Source: Bacteroidales bacterium
Lineage (GTDB): Bacteria; Bacteroidota; Bacteroidia; Bacteroidales; UBA932
Length of the DNA: 40,766 bases
Direction of reading: 5' to 3'
NCBI GenBank assembly: GCA_017962925.1
Contig: JAGCUK010000037.1
Span: 1-40,766, forward strand
In this document: piece after piece, positions 23,256 through 30,926 of the stretch
Layout: every line of letters starts with the position of its first letter
Numbering within the stretch: position 1 is the stretch's first letter
Notes under the pieces: model-generated
Told to the model about the DNA's origin: nothing
Database searches by the model: none
The model's input: only the letters and a program-made list of their open reading frames with translations
Position numbers and translations under genes: made by a program

Positions 23256-24461
23256 CTATTTCTTCAGTTTGTTGATTGCATTTTCGAGACTCTCGGAGGG
23301 CTCGATAATATTGTATTCTTTCCAGAAATCGGGATCATAGAACTCATCCGCCTTGTCGGAAAGGGCATCTGCGACGCGGAAGGCTTCGTTGCGGGGGATA
23401 CGCGCGGCCTCGGCCGCCACATCGGTGACCACCAACTCGTTGACCACCGCATACTGAGTCTTCATCAGGCGCTTTTTCCAGTCGCAGTTGAAGCGCATGG
23501 TGGAGCGGAAATACTCCAGCCTCGCCCCGTGTTCCGCCGGACGGTAGGTCATGGTAAAGGCCATCTCCTTAGGATGGAAGCGCAGGCCCGCGGGCTTCTT
23601 GACCAGCATCAGGCTGGTGGCCTTCCCGGCATCGGCCATATCCAGCGACAACTCGATGCGGGAGAAAAGAAGATTCTCCTGATCTATGTAGAGGGTGCCG
23701 TAAAACAGGGCATAGGGGGCCACTTCTGCGGGACGGAGGTGGATGACGAAGTGCAGACGGCCTCCAATGTAAACGGGATTATCCAGTTCAAATGCGTAGA
23801 GAGGGAGATCGGTCTTGTTGAAAACCACGTAATCGTTTTTTACCGCATCGAAGGTCACCGCCATAGTGGGGCCGCCGGTCATCTTCACGCTGAGGGTATC
23901 CTTCTTACGCTGACTCACTATCACCCTGCTCTTGTCGATCGCGGTGCGGTCCGGGATAATGGAGGCGCCGGTATAGGCAGTCTTGTAGACCCTCGCCACC
24001 GCCTCCGAAACATAGGTATAGCGCTGGCGCTTCTGGAGGGTTTCCCGATAGAAGATATTCAGGAGTTCCGGACGGTCAGCATAGTTCTCCGGGATGTTCT
24101 TCAACGCCGCCCGCACTATATCGTAAGGGTTCCCGGAGGTGATGGATGCGCCCGCGAGACGGTAACTCTCCGGGACCAGTTGCACCGCCAGATCATCCCC
24201 CTCAACCTCCTGACGCAGAGCGCGATAGCCTAGATGAGTGAAGACAAGTTCCTTGATGGGAGAGTCGGACTTGAGCACAAAAACGCCATCGTCGTTTGTG
24301 ACGGTGGCGTAGTTGCGACCGAGCACGGTTACATTTGCCGCGGCGATTGCTTTCCCGGTGTGCGCGTCCCTTACCTCACCCCGCACAACGTGCTCAAGGC
24401 GCGGCTGTGCGAAAGACGAGGCTGCCCAAAGAATCAGAGAGAGCAGCGCAAACCGTTTCAT
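23256..24461 (-). CDS. CarboxypepD_reg-like secreted/outer-membrane protein
   Basis: 401 residues. A signal peptide (MKRFALLSLILWAASSFA) is followed by a CarboxypepD_reg-like domain at about 25-100 (VRGEVRDAHTGKAIAAANVTVLGRN ... ELVFTHLGYRALRQEV). The remaining roughly 300 residues (NPYDIVRAALKNIPENYADRP, LLNIFYRETLQKRQRYTYVSEA) resemble the pre-barrel part of DUF5686-type proteins, but no barrel follows. The function is unknown; the protein is probably periplasmic or attached to the outer membrane. It begins 8 nt after the PspC-domain gene and ends 7 nt before the phosphoesterase frame, so it belongs to the PspC/PadR operon. The start was chosen at the signal peptide. Confidence 0.8.
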   Translation of the reverse strand: MKRFALLSLILWAASSFAQPRLEHVVRGEVRDAHTGKAIAAANVTVLGRNYATVTNDDGVFVLKSDSPIKELVFTHLGYRALRQEVEGDDLAVQLVPESYRLAGASITSGNPYDIVRAALKNIPENYADRPELLNIFYRETLQKRQRYTYVSEAVARVYKTAYTGASIIPDRTAIDKSRVIVSQRKKDTLSVKMTGGPTMAVTFDAVKNDYVVFNKTDLPLYAFELDNPVYIGGRLHFVIHLRPAEVAPYALFYGTLYIDQENLLFSRIELSLDMADAGKATSLMLVKKPAGLRFHPKEMAFTMTYRPAEHGARLEYFRSTMRFNCDWKKRLMKTQYAVVNELVVTDVAAEAARIPRNEAFRVADALSDKADEFYDPDFWKEYNIIEPSESLENAINKLKK

Positions 24462-24469
24462 GCTCAAAA

Positions 24470-25492
24470 TTAAGCAATTTCTACGGGATATGAAAATGAT
24501 ATCACACCTGCGAATCCAAGAACCATCAGCACCACCAGTATCACCAGCCACACCACGAATATGCAAAGACCCGGGCGCCAGGAAGGGCTCTTAAAGCCGA
24601 ACAGGAGCTGGATTCCTCCGTAGAGAAGCCAAACGAAAGGCAGCAGCACAGCGAGAGCGATAAGCACGAAGGTCCAAGGCTCGTTGGCCAGAGTGAAGAT
24701 GCCGGGAGCCATTTCAGCGATCTCATCCACCCACTCTGCAATCTGCCCGCCGAACAAAACACTCCCCTTTACCGCCATTACGGAAGCGGATGCCATTCCG
24801 GCCACGCCCGTGACCAGGAACACGATGCCGATGATAACTGCCATCAGGCGGCCGATCTTCTTGACAAGATCTCCGGAGCCTGCTTCCCTCGCGGTCTCTC
24901 CCATTTCCCTGATGCCGGTTTTCACGTTGCGGCGAATGTCATCGATGGTGCCGCTGTCCCCTTTCATCGCCCAACGGTCCTGAGCCGTGCGGGCTGGGGG
25001 CATCGCCATCCAAAGCACAAAGTAGATAGCGGGCACGGAGATGGTCCAGATGCCCTCGTTGATGCCGGAGAAGAAGGTGATGGCCGTGAGCACTACGAAG
25101 ATGATGCGAATGACGGTCACATCCCATCCGAAGTATGCCGCCAGACCTGCGCATACTCCACCCATCCGCTTGTTCTCAAGGTCCCTGAAGAGCTTCTTCT
25201 TGGCGGGAGATGCGGGCTCTTCGGCAGCGGCGGGCTCCTCTGCATCGATGCTCTCGGGGCGCCCGATTACGTTGATGACCTCCTGGACGTGGAGGCTGTT
25301 CACCACGCTGGCGTGCTTGTCCAGAAGGAGTTCGGCGATGCGCTCCTCTATCCCCTCCATAATCTCCTTGCCGCCCTCCTGGGGCAGATAATGCTTCTCC
25401 ATCGCATCCATATAGCGGCGGAGTTCTTCTGCGGCATCCACCTCCAGGACGAAGGCGTAGCCACCTATGCTGAGTTGACGTGTTTCTTTCAT
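24470..25492 (-). CDS. PspC-domain membrane protein (long form)
   Basis: 340 residues. The N-terminal 90 residues are cytosolic and helical (GGYAFVLEVDAAEELRRYMDAMEKHY, EEGIEERIAELLLDK-type). A PspC domain follows at about 100-165 (KKLFRDLENKRMGGVCAGLAAYFGWDVTVIRIIFVVLTAITFF), and then several membrane segments to the C-terminus. PspC proteins take part in envelope-stress responses. The N-terminal region is homologous to that of the shorter PspC protein at 25826, so the two probably arose by duplication and may interact. The ATG overlaps the PadR stop (ATGA). Confidence 0.86.
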   Translation of the reverse strand: MKETRQLSIGGYAFVLEVDAAEELRRYMDAMEKHYLPQEGGKEIMEGIEERIAELLLDKHASVVNSLHVQEVINVIGRPESIDAEEPAAAEEPASPAKKKLFRDLENKRMGGVCAGLAAYFGWDVTVIRIIFVVLTAITFFSGINEGIWTISVPAIYFVLWMAMPPARTAQDRWAMKGDSGTIDDIRRNVKTGIREMGETAREAGSGDLVKKIGRLMAVIIGIVFLVTGVAGMASASVMAVKGSVLFGGQIAEWVDEIAEMAPGIFTLANEPWTFVLIALAVLLPFVWLLYGGIQLLFGFKSPSWRPGLCIFVVWLVILVVLMVLGFAGVISFSYPVEIA

Positions 25493-25818
25493 TTTCTAAG
25501 AGTTTCTATGCATTGAACCATTTCCTGCCAGGCGGCGTCCATTTCGGCGAGCTGCTCCCGGCCTTTGTCCGTGATCATATAGTACTTGCGGGGAGGGCCC
25601 TGCGTGGATTCCTCCCAGCGATAGGTGAGAAGGCCCTGGTTTTTCTGGCGGATGAGGAGAGGATACAAAGTGCCCTCCACCACCAGCATGTTGGCCCCCT
25701 TCAATTCTTCCAGGATATTGGAAGCATAGGCCTCCTTATGGCTCAGGATGCTGAGGATGCAGTATTCCAGCACCCCTTTCCGCATCTGCGAGCGTACGTT
25801 TTCGCTACTTGTTTCCAT
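25489..25818 (-). CDS. PadR-family transcriptional regulator
   Basis: 109 residues with a winged-helix PadR domain: QMRKGVLEYCILSILSHKEAYASNILEELKG, VVEGTLYPLLIRQKNQGLLTYRWEES, GPPRKYYMITDKGREQL. This is the short PadR type (PadR-s2) with one C-terminal dimerisation helix. Regulators of this type often repress their own operon. It sits between two PspC genes: 7 nt after the short PspC and overlapping the long PspC by 4 bp. The start METSSENVRSQ was chosen because longer in-frame starts run into the upstream gene. Confidence 0.92.
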   Translation of the reverse strand: METSSENVRSQMRKGVLEYCILSILSHKEAYASNILEELKGANMLVVEGTLYPLLIRQKNQGLLTYRWEESTQGPPRKYYMITDKGREQLAEMDAAWQEMVQCIETLRK

Positions 25819-25825
25819 AAGCCTG

Positions 25826-26383
25826 TTATTTATTGTAGAAACGGGACATGTTCTCTGCGGTAGGCGGCACTCCGTGCATCTCGCACCTCTTGGCGGGGGT
25901 GTCTGCAATCGGCATTACTATCCAGAGGATGATGTAGATCCAGAGGCCTGCGGAGCCAAAGATGAAGGCCACGAGCATCAGCACGCGGACGAGGGCGACG
26001 TCCAGATCCAGGTAAGTGGCGAGCCCGGAGCAGACACCGGCGATGGACTTATTGTCGGCATCGCGATAAAGCTTCTTGGCTTCGCGGGATGTGGGATTGG
26101 GGTTAGGAGCGCCGTAAGTCTCGTTGGAACCGTCGGGCATGCCGAGCACGCCGGCAACCTTCTCCACGATGGGAAGTGTGACCACGCGGGCGCCGCTGGA
26201 AGTTTCGCTGGCGAAGAGTTCTCCGATGCGCTCCTCCATCTCCTGCATCACTTCGGATTTCTGGAGTTCGGGCACGGTCAACTTGGCCCTGTAGTGCTCA
26301 AGGTATTGATTGAGGCGGTTGTAGGCATCTTCCTCGAGGGCAAATCCGCGCCCTCCCAGGGAAACATTGATGATGTTTTTCAT
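25826..26383 (-). CDS. PspC-domain protein (short form)
   Basis: 185 residues. The cytosolic N-terminal part (NVSLGGRGFALEEDAYNRLNQYLEHY, MQEMEERIGELFASE) is similar to the start of the long PspC protein downstream. A PspC domain with one or two membrane segments follows at about 112-165 (AKKLYRDADNKSIAGVCSGLATYLDLDVALVRVLMLVAFIFGSAGLWIYIILWIVMP). It is the first gene of the PspC-PadR-PspC operon. Promoter box TATCTTTG lies 21 nt upstream. The start MKNIINVSLGG was selected over an ATG 24 nt upstream because it fits the paralogue and the promoter spacing. Confidence 0.87.
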   Translation of the reverse strand: MKNIINVSLGGRGFALEEDAYNRLNQYLEHYRAKLTVPELQKSEVMQEMEERIGELFASETSSGARVVTLPIVEKVAGVLGMPDGSNETYGAPNPNPTSREAKKLYRDADNKSIAGVCSGLATYLDLDVALVRVLMLVAFIFGSAGLWIYIILWIVMPIADTPAKRCEMHGVPPTAENMSRFYNK

Positions 26384-26404
26384 TTCACAAAATATTTGAC
26401 ACTG

Positions 26405-26412
26405 CAAAGATA
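26405..26412 (-). promoter_or_regulatory. -7 box of the PspC-PadR operon
   Basis: The minus strand reads TATCTTTG, 21 nt before the short-PspC ATG. The AT-rich DNA between here and the sulfatase promoter (26468) is shared by the two divergent units and is the natural place for a PadR operator, though no clear dyad could be singled out. Confidence 0.6.
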
Positions 26413-26467
26413 TAAATATTTTTTAATACTATGCAATACAAGGTACCGAAATTTTTTCACATTTTAT

Positions 26468-26475
26468 TAAATTTG
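26468..26475 (+). promoter_or_regulatory. -7 box of the sulfatase operon, 4 nt from the ATG
   Basis: TAAATTTG matches TAnnTTTG, with only TAGT before the ATG at 26480. Another predicted leaderless transcript. Confidence 0.6.
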
Positions 26476-26479
26476 TAGT

Positions 26480-27874
26480 ATGAAAGGATTGAGAGCCATC
26501 ACGGCCGGGGTGGGAGCAATTGCCGCAATCGGCGGCTGCACCTCAGCCAAACAGAACACTAAACCTAATATCGTTTTCTTTTTTGCCGATGATATTGGCG
26601 CCGAATGTTTCGGCTGCTACGGCGGCATCGAATACGAAACCCCCTGCATCGATTCCCTTGCCCAGGCAGGCATCCAGTACATGAACATGAACGCCCAGCC
26701 GCTCAGTTCCCCCTCCCGCGTGCAGGTGATGACCGGACTCTATAACGACCGCAACTACGTGGCGTTCGGATATATGAATCAGGACGAGCATACCTTCGCC
26801 CAGGTTGCCAAGGAAGGCGGATACGAGACTGCGATCGTGGGCAAGTGGCAGCTCGGCCGCAGCCGTGCGATGCTCCCCATCGCCGGTTTCGACGAGTTCT
26901 TCTGCAGTCAGATAGAGATGTATCTGGAGAGCCGCGGCCCGCGCCAGACCGACCGTTACGCCAACAGCATGTGGGATAACAACGGCCAGCGCTACGACTT
27001 CGCCATCTACGGCCCCGATGCCATGCAGGACTACGCATTCGACTACATCGACCGCAAAGTGGAAGAGGGTAAACCCTTCCTCCTTTATTATACAGAGCCG
27101 CTGGTGCATACCCCGCACACCACCACTCCGGACACCAGCATCTGGGATGATCTCTACGACAGCCGCTTCTCTTCCGGCGCGGACACATCCTACTTCAAGT
27201 TCCAGGTTCGCTACATGGACCGTCAGGTGGGCAATATGGTCCGGCACCTGAAGGAAAAGGGCGTGTGGGATAACACCATCTTCATCTTCGCCTCAGACAA
27301 CGGCACATCCACCCGCATCCTCTCCAAGACCAGCGACGGGCATGAGTGGCGCGGCGGCAAGGGAGAACCCACCTACCTGGGCACTCACGTGCCGATGATC
27401 ATCACCTGGGGAGACCGTCTCGCCGGGCGCAAGGCGGAGCATCTGACGGACCTCACCGACATCCTCCCCACCATCGCCGATATCGCCGGAGTGAAGATTC
27501 CGGAGGATTGGGACCTGGACGGAGTGAGCCTCTACCCCGAACTCTGCGGGCAGGAGCCGAACGCCAAGGACCTGGTGCTCATCCACTTCAATCCCCTCTG
27601 GCCCACCACTCCCTCGCCGAAGGCATCCCGCTACGCGATGGACGATGACTACGCATACTTCTGGGACGGCCGCATATATAATTATAAGGAGGATCCGGAA
27701 TTCCGCAAGCCGCTGTCGTGGGAGGATGCTCCCGCGGATCTCCAGGCCCGCCTGCAGCCGCTGAAGGAGAGAGTGGACGAGATGGCGGATTTCTACCCGG
27801 ATAAGCCCGGCGCACCCAGGAAGTTCCCGTATAAGACCTTCTACGATTTCGCTCCCCCGCAGAATCCGTTCTAA
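26480..27874 (+). CDS. Ser-type sulfatase, lipoprotein
   Basis: 464 residues of the formylglycine-dependent sulfatase family. The active-site motif is S76-S-P-S-R80 followed by VQVMTG: Ser-x-Pro-x-Arg in place of Cys-x-Pro-x-Arg, a Ser-type enzyme whose S76 must be oxidised to formylglycine. Metal-binding D37-D38 (FFFADDIG) and the later ASDNGT segment (Asp-Asn ligands) are present. A lipobox (AAIGGC, C20) predicts membrane anchoring outside the cytoplasm. Substrates are likely sulfated glycans such as host mucin or glycosaminoglycan; there are no glycoside hydrolases or SusC/D genes nearby to specify which. The stop overlaps the maturase start by one base (TAATG). Confidence 0.93.
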   Translation: MKGLRAITAGVGAIAAIGGCTSAKQNTKPNIVFFFADDIGAECFGCYGGIEYETPCIDSLAQAGIQYMNMNAQPLSSPSRVQVMTGLYNDRNYVAFGYMNQDEHTFAQVAKEGGYETAIVGKWQLGRSRAMLPIAGFDEFFCSQIEMYLESRGPRQTDRYANSMWDNNGQRYDFAIYGPDAMQDYAFDYIDRKVEEGKPFLLYYTEPLVHTPHTTTPDTSIWDDLYDSRFSSGADTSYFKFQVRYMDRQVGNMVRHLKEKGVWDNTIFIFASDNGTSTRILSKTSDGHEWRGGKGEPTYLGTHVPMIITWGDRLAGRKAEHLTDLTDILPTIADIAGVKIPEDWDLDGVSLYPELCGQEPNAKDLVLIHFNPLWPTTPSPKASRYAMDDDYAYFWDGRIYNYKEDPEFRKPLSWEDAPADLQARLQPLKERVDEMADFYPDKPGAPRKFPYKTFYDFAPPQNPF

Positions 27875-29118
27875 TGGGAGACGCCTTCGACAAGACTCTT
27901 TCTTTGAACGATGCCGTCCGGTTAAGCGGTCCGGCGTCGTTCAACATTATGCTCAAACCGGCCGGATCCAGCTGCAACCTCAACTGCAAGTATTGCTACT
28001 ATCTGGACAAGGCGGAAATCTACGGTGGACGCGAGCCGGTGATGAGCGAGCGGATGCTGGAGAGCGTGGTGCGCGAGTATATCGCCGCCAACGATGTGCC
28101 GGAGGTGACTTTCAACTGGCACGGAGGCGAGCCCCTGCTGCTGGGGCTGGATTTCTATCGCAAGGCCCTGGCATTCGAGCAGAAATATTCCAACGGAAAG
28201 AAGATCAACAATACCATCCAGACCAACGGGGTGCTGATAGACCGTGCCTGGGCAGAGTTTTTTCGCGAGCACAGATTCCTGGTGGGCGTGTCCATCGACG
28301 GGCCGCGCGAGGTGCACGACAGGTATCGCAAGGACAAGGGCGGCCTGCCGACTTTCGACCGGGTGCTGCGCGGGCTGGAACTGCTGAGGGCCTGCGGGGT
28401 GGAATTCAACACCATGTCCACCATCAACAAGGCCTCCGAGGGCAAGGGGCTGGAGGTTTACAGGTTCCTAAAGGCCGCCGGGACCCGGTATATGCAGTTT
28501 ATGCCGGTGGTGGAGCACGTGCGCGACGGGCGGATAGTGGATCCGTCGGAGCCGGGTGCGCAGATTGCCCCCTGGTCCATCAGCGACATTGCTTTCGGGC
28601 GTTTCCTTTGCGATATTTTCGATGAGTGGGTGCAGCAGGATGTTTCCCGGGTATTCGTGGGGCAGTTCGATGCGGCACTGGCCTGCTGGTGCGGGGTGTC
28701 TCCGGGAATCTGCGTGTTTTCTGAGACTTGCGGCGGCAATTCCATCATCGAGCATAACGGGGACCTATACCCCTGCGACCATTTCGTCTATCCTAAATAC
28801 CGGCTGGGGAACATCGAAGAGAGATCTATCCGGGAGATGATGTCTTCCGACGCGCAGGTCCGCTTCGGCATCGACAAGCGCAATACCCTGCCATCCGCGT
28901 GCCGCAAGTGCAAATGGCTTTTCGCATGCCACGGGGAATGTCCCAAGCATCGCTTCAACCGCACCGAGCGTGGCGAAACCGGCCTCAACGCCCTCTGCGA
29001 TGGCTATAAGCTATTCTTCTCGCACATCTCTCCCTATATGGATTACATGAAGGGGCTGCTTCTCCAGGGGCTCTCTCCCGCCGGCGTCATCCCCTGGGCC
29101 CGGAACTGGGCGCTGTAA
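27874..29118 (+). CDS. Anaerobic sulfatase-maturating radical SAM enzyme (anSME)
   Basis: 414 residues. It oxidises the active-site Ser or Cys of sulfatases to formylglycine without oxygen. The radical SAM cluster motif is C34-NLN-C38-KY-C41. The C-terminal SPASM region carries the cysteines for two auxiliary Fe-S clusters (CWCGVSPGICVFSETCGGNS, LYPCDHFVYP, SACRKCKWLFACHGECPKHRF). NWHGGEPLL is the typical GGE motif. It directly follows, and overlaps by one base, a Ser-type sulfatase, which is its evident substrate. It needs Fe-S clusters, as the suf system supplies. Confidence 0.95.
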   Translation: MGDAFDKTLSLNDAVRLSGPASFNIMLKPAGSSCNLNCKYCYYLDKAEIYGGREPVMSERMLESVVREYIAANDVPEVTFNWHGGEPLLLGLDFYRKALAFEQKYSNGKKINNTIQTNGVLIDRAWAEFFREHRFLVGVSIDGPREVHDRYRKDKGGLPTFDRVLRGLELLRACGVEFNTMSTINKASEGKGLEVYRFLKAAGTRYMQFMPVVEHVRDGRIVDPSEPGAQIAPWSISDIAFGRFLCDIFDEWVQQDVSRVFVGQFDAALACWCGVSPGICVFSETCGGNSIIEHNGDLYPCDHFVYPKYRLGNIEERSIREMMSSDAQVRFGIDKRNTLPSACRKCKWLFACHGECPKHRFNRTERGETGLNALCDGYKLFFSHISPYMDYMKGLLLQGLSPAGVIPWARNWAL

Positions 29119-29120
29119 CG

Positions 29121-29162
29121 GCCGGGTGGGGAAGTCGTCGAAGTCCCTTTCCCCTCCGGGGC
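29121..29162. other. GC-rich imperfect hairpin after the anSME gene
   Basis: GCCGGGTGGGGAA (29121-29133) can pair with TTCCCCTCCGGGGC (29149-29162) with a small bulge. There is no T-run on either strand, so it is not a standard terminator, but it lies between the convergent anSME and lipoprotein genes, where one is expected. Confidence 0.35.
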
Positions 29163-29213
29163 AGGCGGCCTCGCTGAAGGCGTCGAGCAATGCAAGCTGC
29201 AAGTCTTTTTATA

Positions 29214-29804
29214 TTACTTCTTCTCCAGAACAAAAGTGTCCCTGTTGATCTTTATGGTAAGAGTGGTCTTGGTCAGGGCGACGTTCTTCCACCTGGAAAT
29301 GTACCAATCAGAACCTTCGGCAGTATCACTTTCTACGCCGCTTTCGATGATGGACTGAGGAGTTACATACCATTGGACCGCCTCCATGGTCTCCTCATTG
29401 TAATCATAGTAAGTATTTCCACCTAAAGAGTAGTCGGGATTCATTTTCTGGAAGTATGACGCAAACTGCTCTTTGGGCGTGAGGATGAGGACCCCGTCGG
29501 CATAGGCCCAGGTGCCCTTTTCCTTATTACCCACGGTCTTTAGGCCCTGCACCTCATCGAGGGTCGTTCCTGCCGTCTGGTGGGTATGCCATGTGGTGTA
29601 GTTTTTCCCATCGAACTGGATGCGCCACCTCTGGGGATAGCCCTGGGCGAAATCGTGCTCTACGCCGCCCTCCCAGGTGCCCTTAAGGTTGGCTTCGTTT
29701 ACTTCGATGGTGTCATCTTCGGGTTCGTCCTGCCCGGTTTTTTCGCAGGAAGAAATGGCCAGCAGAGCAAGGGTGACCACTAATAGTGCAATTAATCTTT
29801 TCAT
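29214..29804 (-). CDS. Lipocalin-like lipoprotein of unknown function
   Basis: 196 residues. A lipoprotein signal (MKRLIALLVVTLALLAISSC, C20) is followed by an acidic stretch (EKTGQDEPEDD) that resembles the surface-export signal of Bacteroidota lipoproteins. The rest is beta-rich (LKGTWEGGVEHDF, WRIQFDGKNYTTW, GTWAYADGVLILTP, LTKTTLTIKINRDTFVLEK), in the style of lipocalin-like domains that begin with a GxW. No enzymatic motif is seen. It stands alone with its own TAACTTTG box. Confidence 0.72.
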   Translation of the reverse strand: MKRLIALLVVTLALLAISSCEKTGQDEPEDDTIEVNEANLKGTWEGGVEHDFAQGYPQRWRIQFDGKNYTTWHTHQTAGTTLDEVQGLKTVGNKEKGTWAYADGVLILTPKEQFASYFQKMNPDYSLGGNTYYDYNEETMEAVQWYVTPQSIIESGVESDTAEGSDWYISRWKNVALTKTTLTIKINRDTFVLEKK

Positions 29805-29824
29805 GGCTTATCCTTTGTTTTTCA

Positions 29825-29832
29825 CAAAGTTA
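29825..29832 (-). promoter_or_regulatory. -7 box of the lipocalin-like lipoprotein gene
   Basis: The minus strand reads TAACTTTG, a perfect TAnnTTTG match, 20 nt before the ATG at 29804. Confidence 0.6.
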
Positions 29833-29861
29833 TAAATAATTCTCATGAAAGAAGGCAGAAA

Positions 29862-30926
29862 TTACAGAATCAGTTTGATTCTGAATCCGCGTGAGGTGGG
29901 CTCTTCGACAACCTCCCTGCACAGGGCAAGAAGCCTGTCGGTGCTGCCGACCGGGGACTTCTCCATGCCTTCCACCATGAAATCGAGCGAAGCCTCATCC
30001 GCAATCTCCTTATAGTTGATGCGCACCGTCATCGGCCTGTATGCGGACATGATGTCGTTAATCATCAGTTCGCAGAGACTTTCCACTCTTTCGCGGGCTG
30101 CGGCAATGTCGTGCTTGATGCAGAACTGAGCCATGGTGGAGTACATTCCCTGGAAGTCGAATCCGGGCCCGTCGATTTCGAAAACCTCCCTGCGGATCCG
30201 CTGGGTAAACTCACGGGTAGCGCTGCGGCGGGGGTTGTCGAATATCTGGGCAGGGGTGCCGTCTTCGTGGATGTATCCGTCGTACATAAAGAAGATCCGG
30301 GTACTGATGTCGCGCGCAAACTTCATCTCGTGCGTAACGATGAGCATGGTCATTCCTTCGCGGGCCAGCTGTTTCATCACGCTGAGCACCTCTCCCACCA
30401 TGGTAGGGTCGAGGGCGGATGTGGGCTCGTCGAAAAGGATGACTTCCGGTTTCATTGCAAGGCAGCGGGCAATCGCCACCCTCTGCTTCTGGCCGCCTGA
30501 CAGGTTGGAAGGATAGACATCCGCCTTGTCGGTCAGTCCGACCTTCCTGAGAAGGGAAAGGGCTTCTTCGCGGGCTTGATCCTTGCTCTCGTGAAGTATC
30601 TTGACCGGGGCGTACATAATGTTTTCCGCCACCGTCATGTGATCGAAGAGGTTGAAGCTCTGGAATACCATGCCTATTTTCTGCCTCATCTTATGCACCG
30701 GGTATCCCTTGGCGAGGATATTCTCACCATGGAAGAGGATTTCACCTCCCGTAGGAGGGTCCAGCAGATTCAGCGCCCTGAGGAATGTGCTTTTTCCCGT
30801 TCCGGAAGGGCCTATTATGCTGATGACCTCTCCGGGGCCTATCTCGCAGTTGATATCTTTCAGGACAGTAAGGGATGTGCCGTCGGGGTCGTGGTATGTC
30901 TTGTTAAGATGCCGTACCGTAATCAT
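29862..30926 (-). CDS. Polar amino acid ABC transporter ATPase (GlnQ-like) with a C-terminal extension
   Basis: 354 residues. The first about 245 are a GlnQ-type ATPase: Walker A GPSGTGKST (39-47), NLFDHMTVAENIMYAPV, signature LSGGQKQRVAIAR, Walker B VILFDEPTSALDP and switch THEMKFARDI. This powers uptake of polar amino acids together with the fused permease/binding protein just upstream (ATGA overlap). The remaining roughly 108 residues (from FEIDGPGFDFQGMYSTMAQF to FRIKLIL) are not part of the normal enzyme, which ends near residue 240-250. This segment has alternating helix and strand, and ELMINDIMSAYRPMTVRINY faintly recalls GHKL/anti-sigma-like folds, but no N-box is visible. I cannot name it. 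Confidence 0.9.
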   Translation of the reverse strand: MITVRHLNKTYHDPDGTSLTVLKDINCEIGPGEVISIIGPSGTGKSTFLRALNLLDPPTGGEILFHGENILAKGYPVHKMRQKIGMVFQSFNLFDHMTVAENIMYAPVKILHESKDQAREEALSLLRKVGLTDKADVYPSNLSGGQKQRVAIARCLAMKPEVILFDEPTSALDPTMVGEVLSVMKQLAREGMTMLIVTHEMKFARDISTRIFFMYDGYIHEDGTPAQIFDNPRRSATREFTQRIRREVFEIDGPGFDFQGMYSTMAQFCIKHDIAAARERVESLCELMINDIMSAYRPMTVRINYKEIADEASLDFMVEGMEKSPVGSTDRLLALCREVVEEPTSRGFRIKLIL

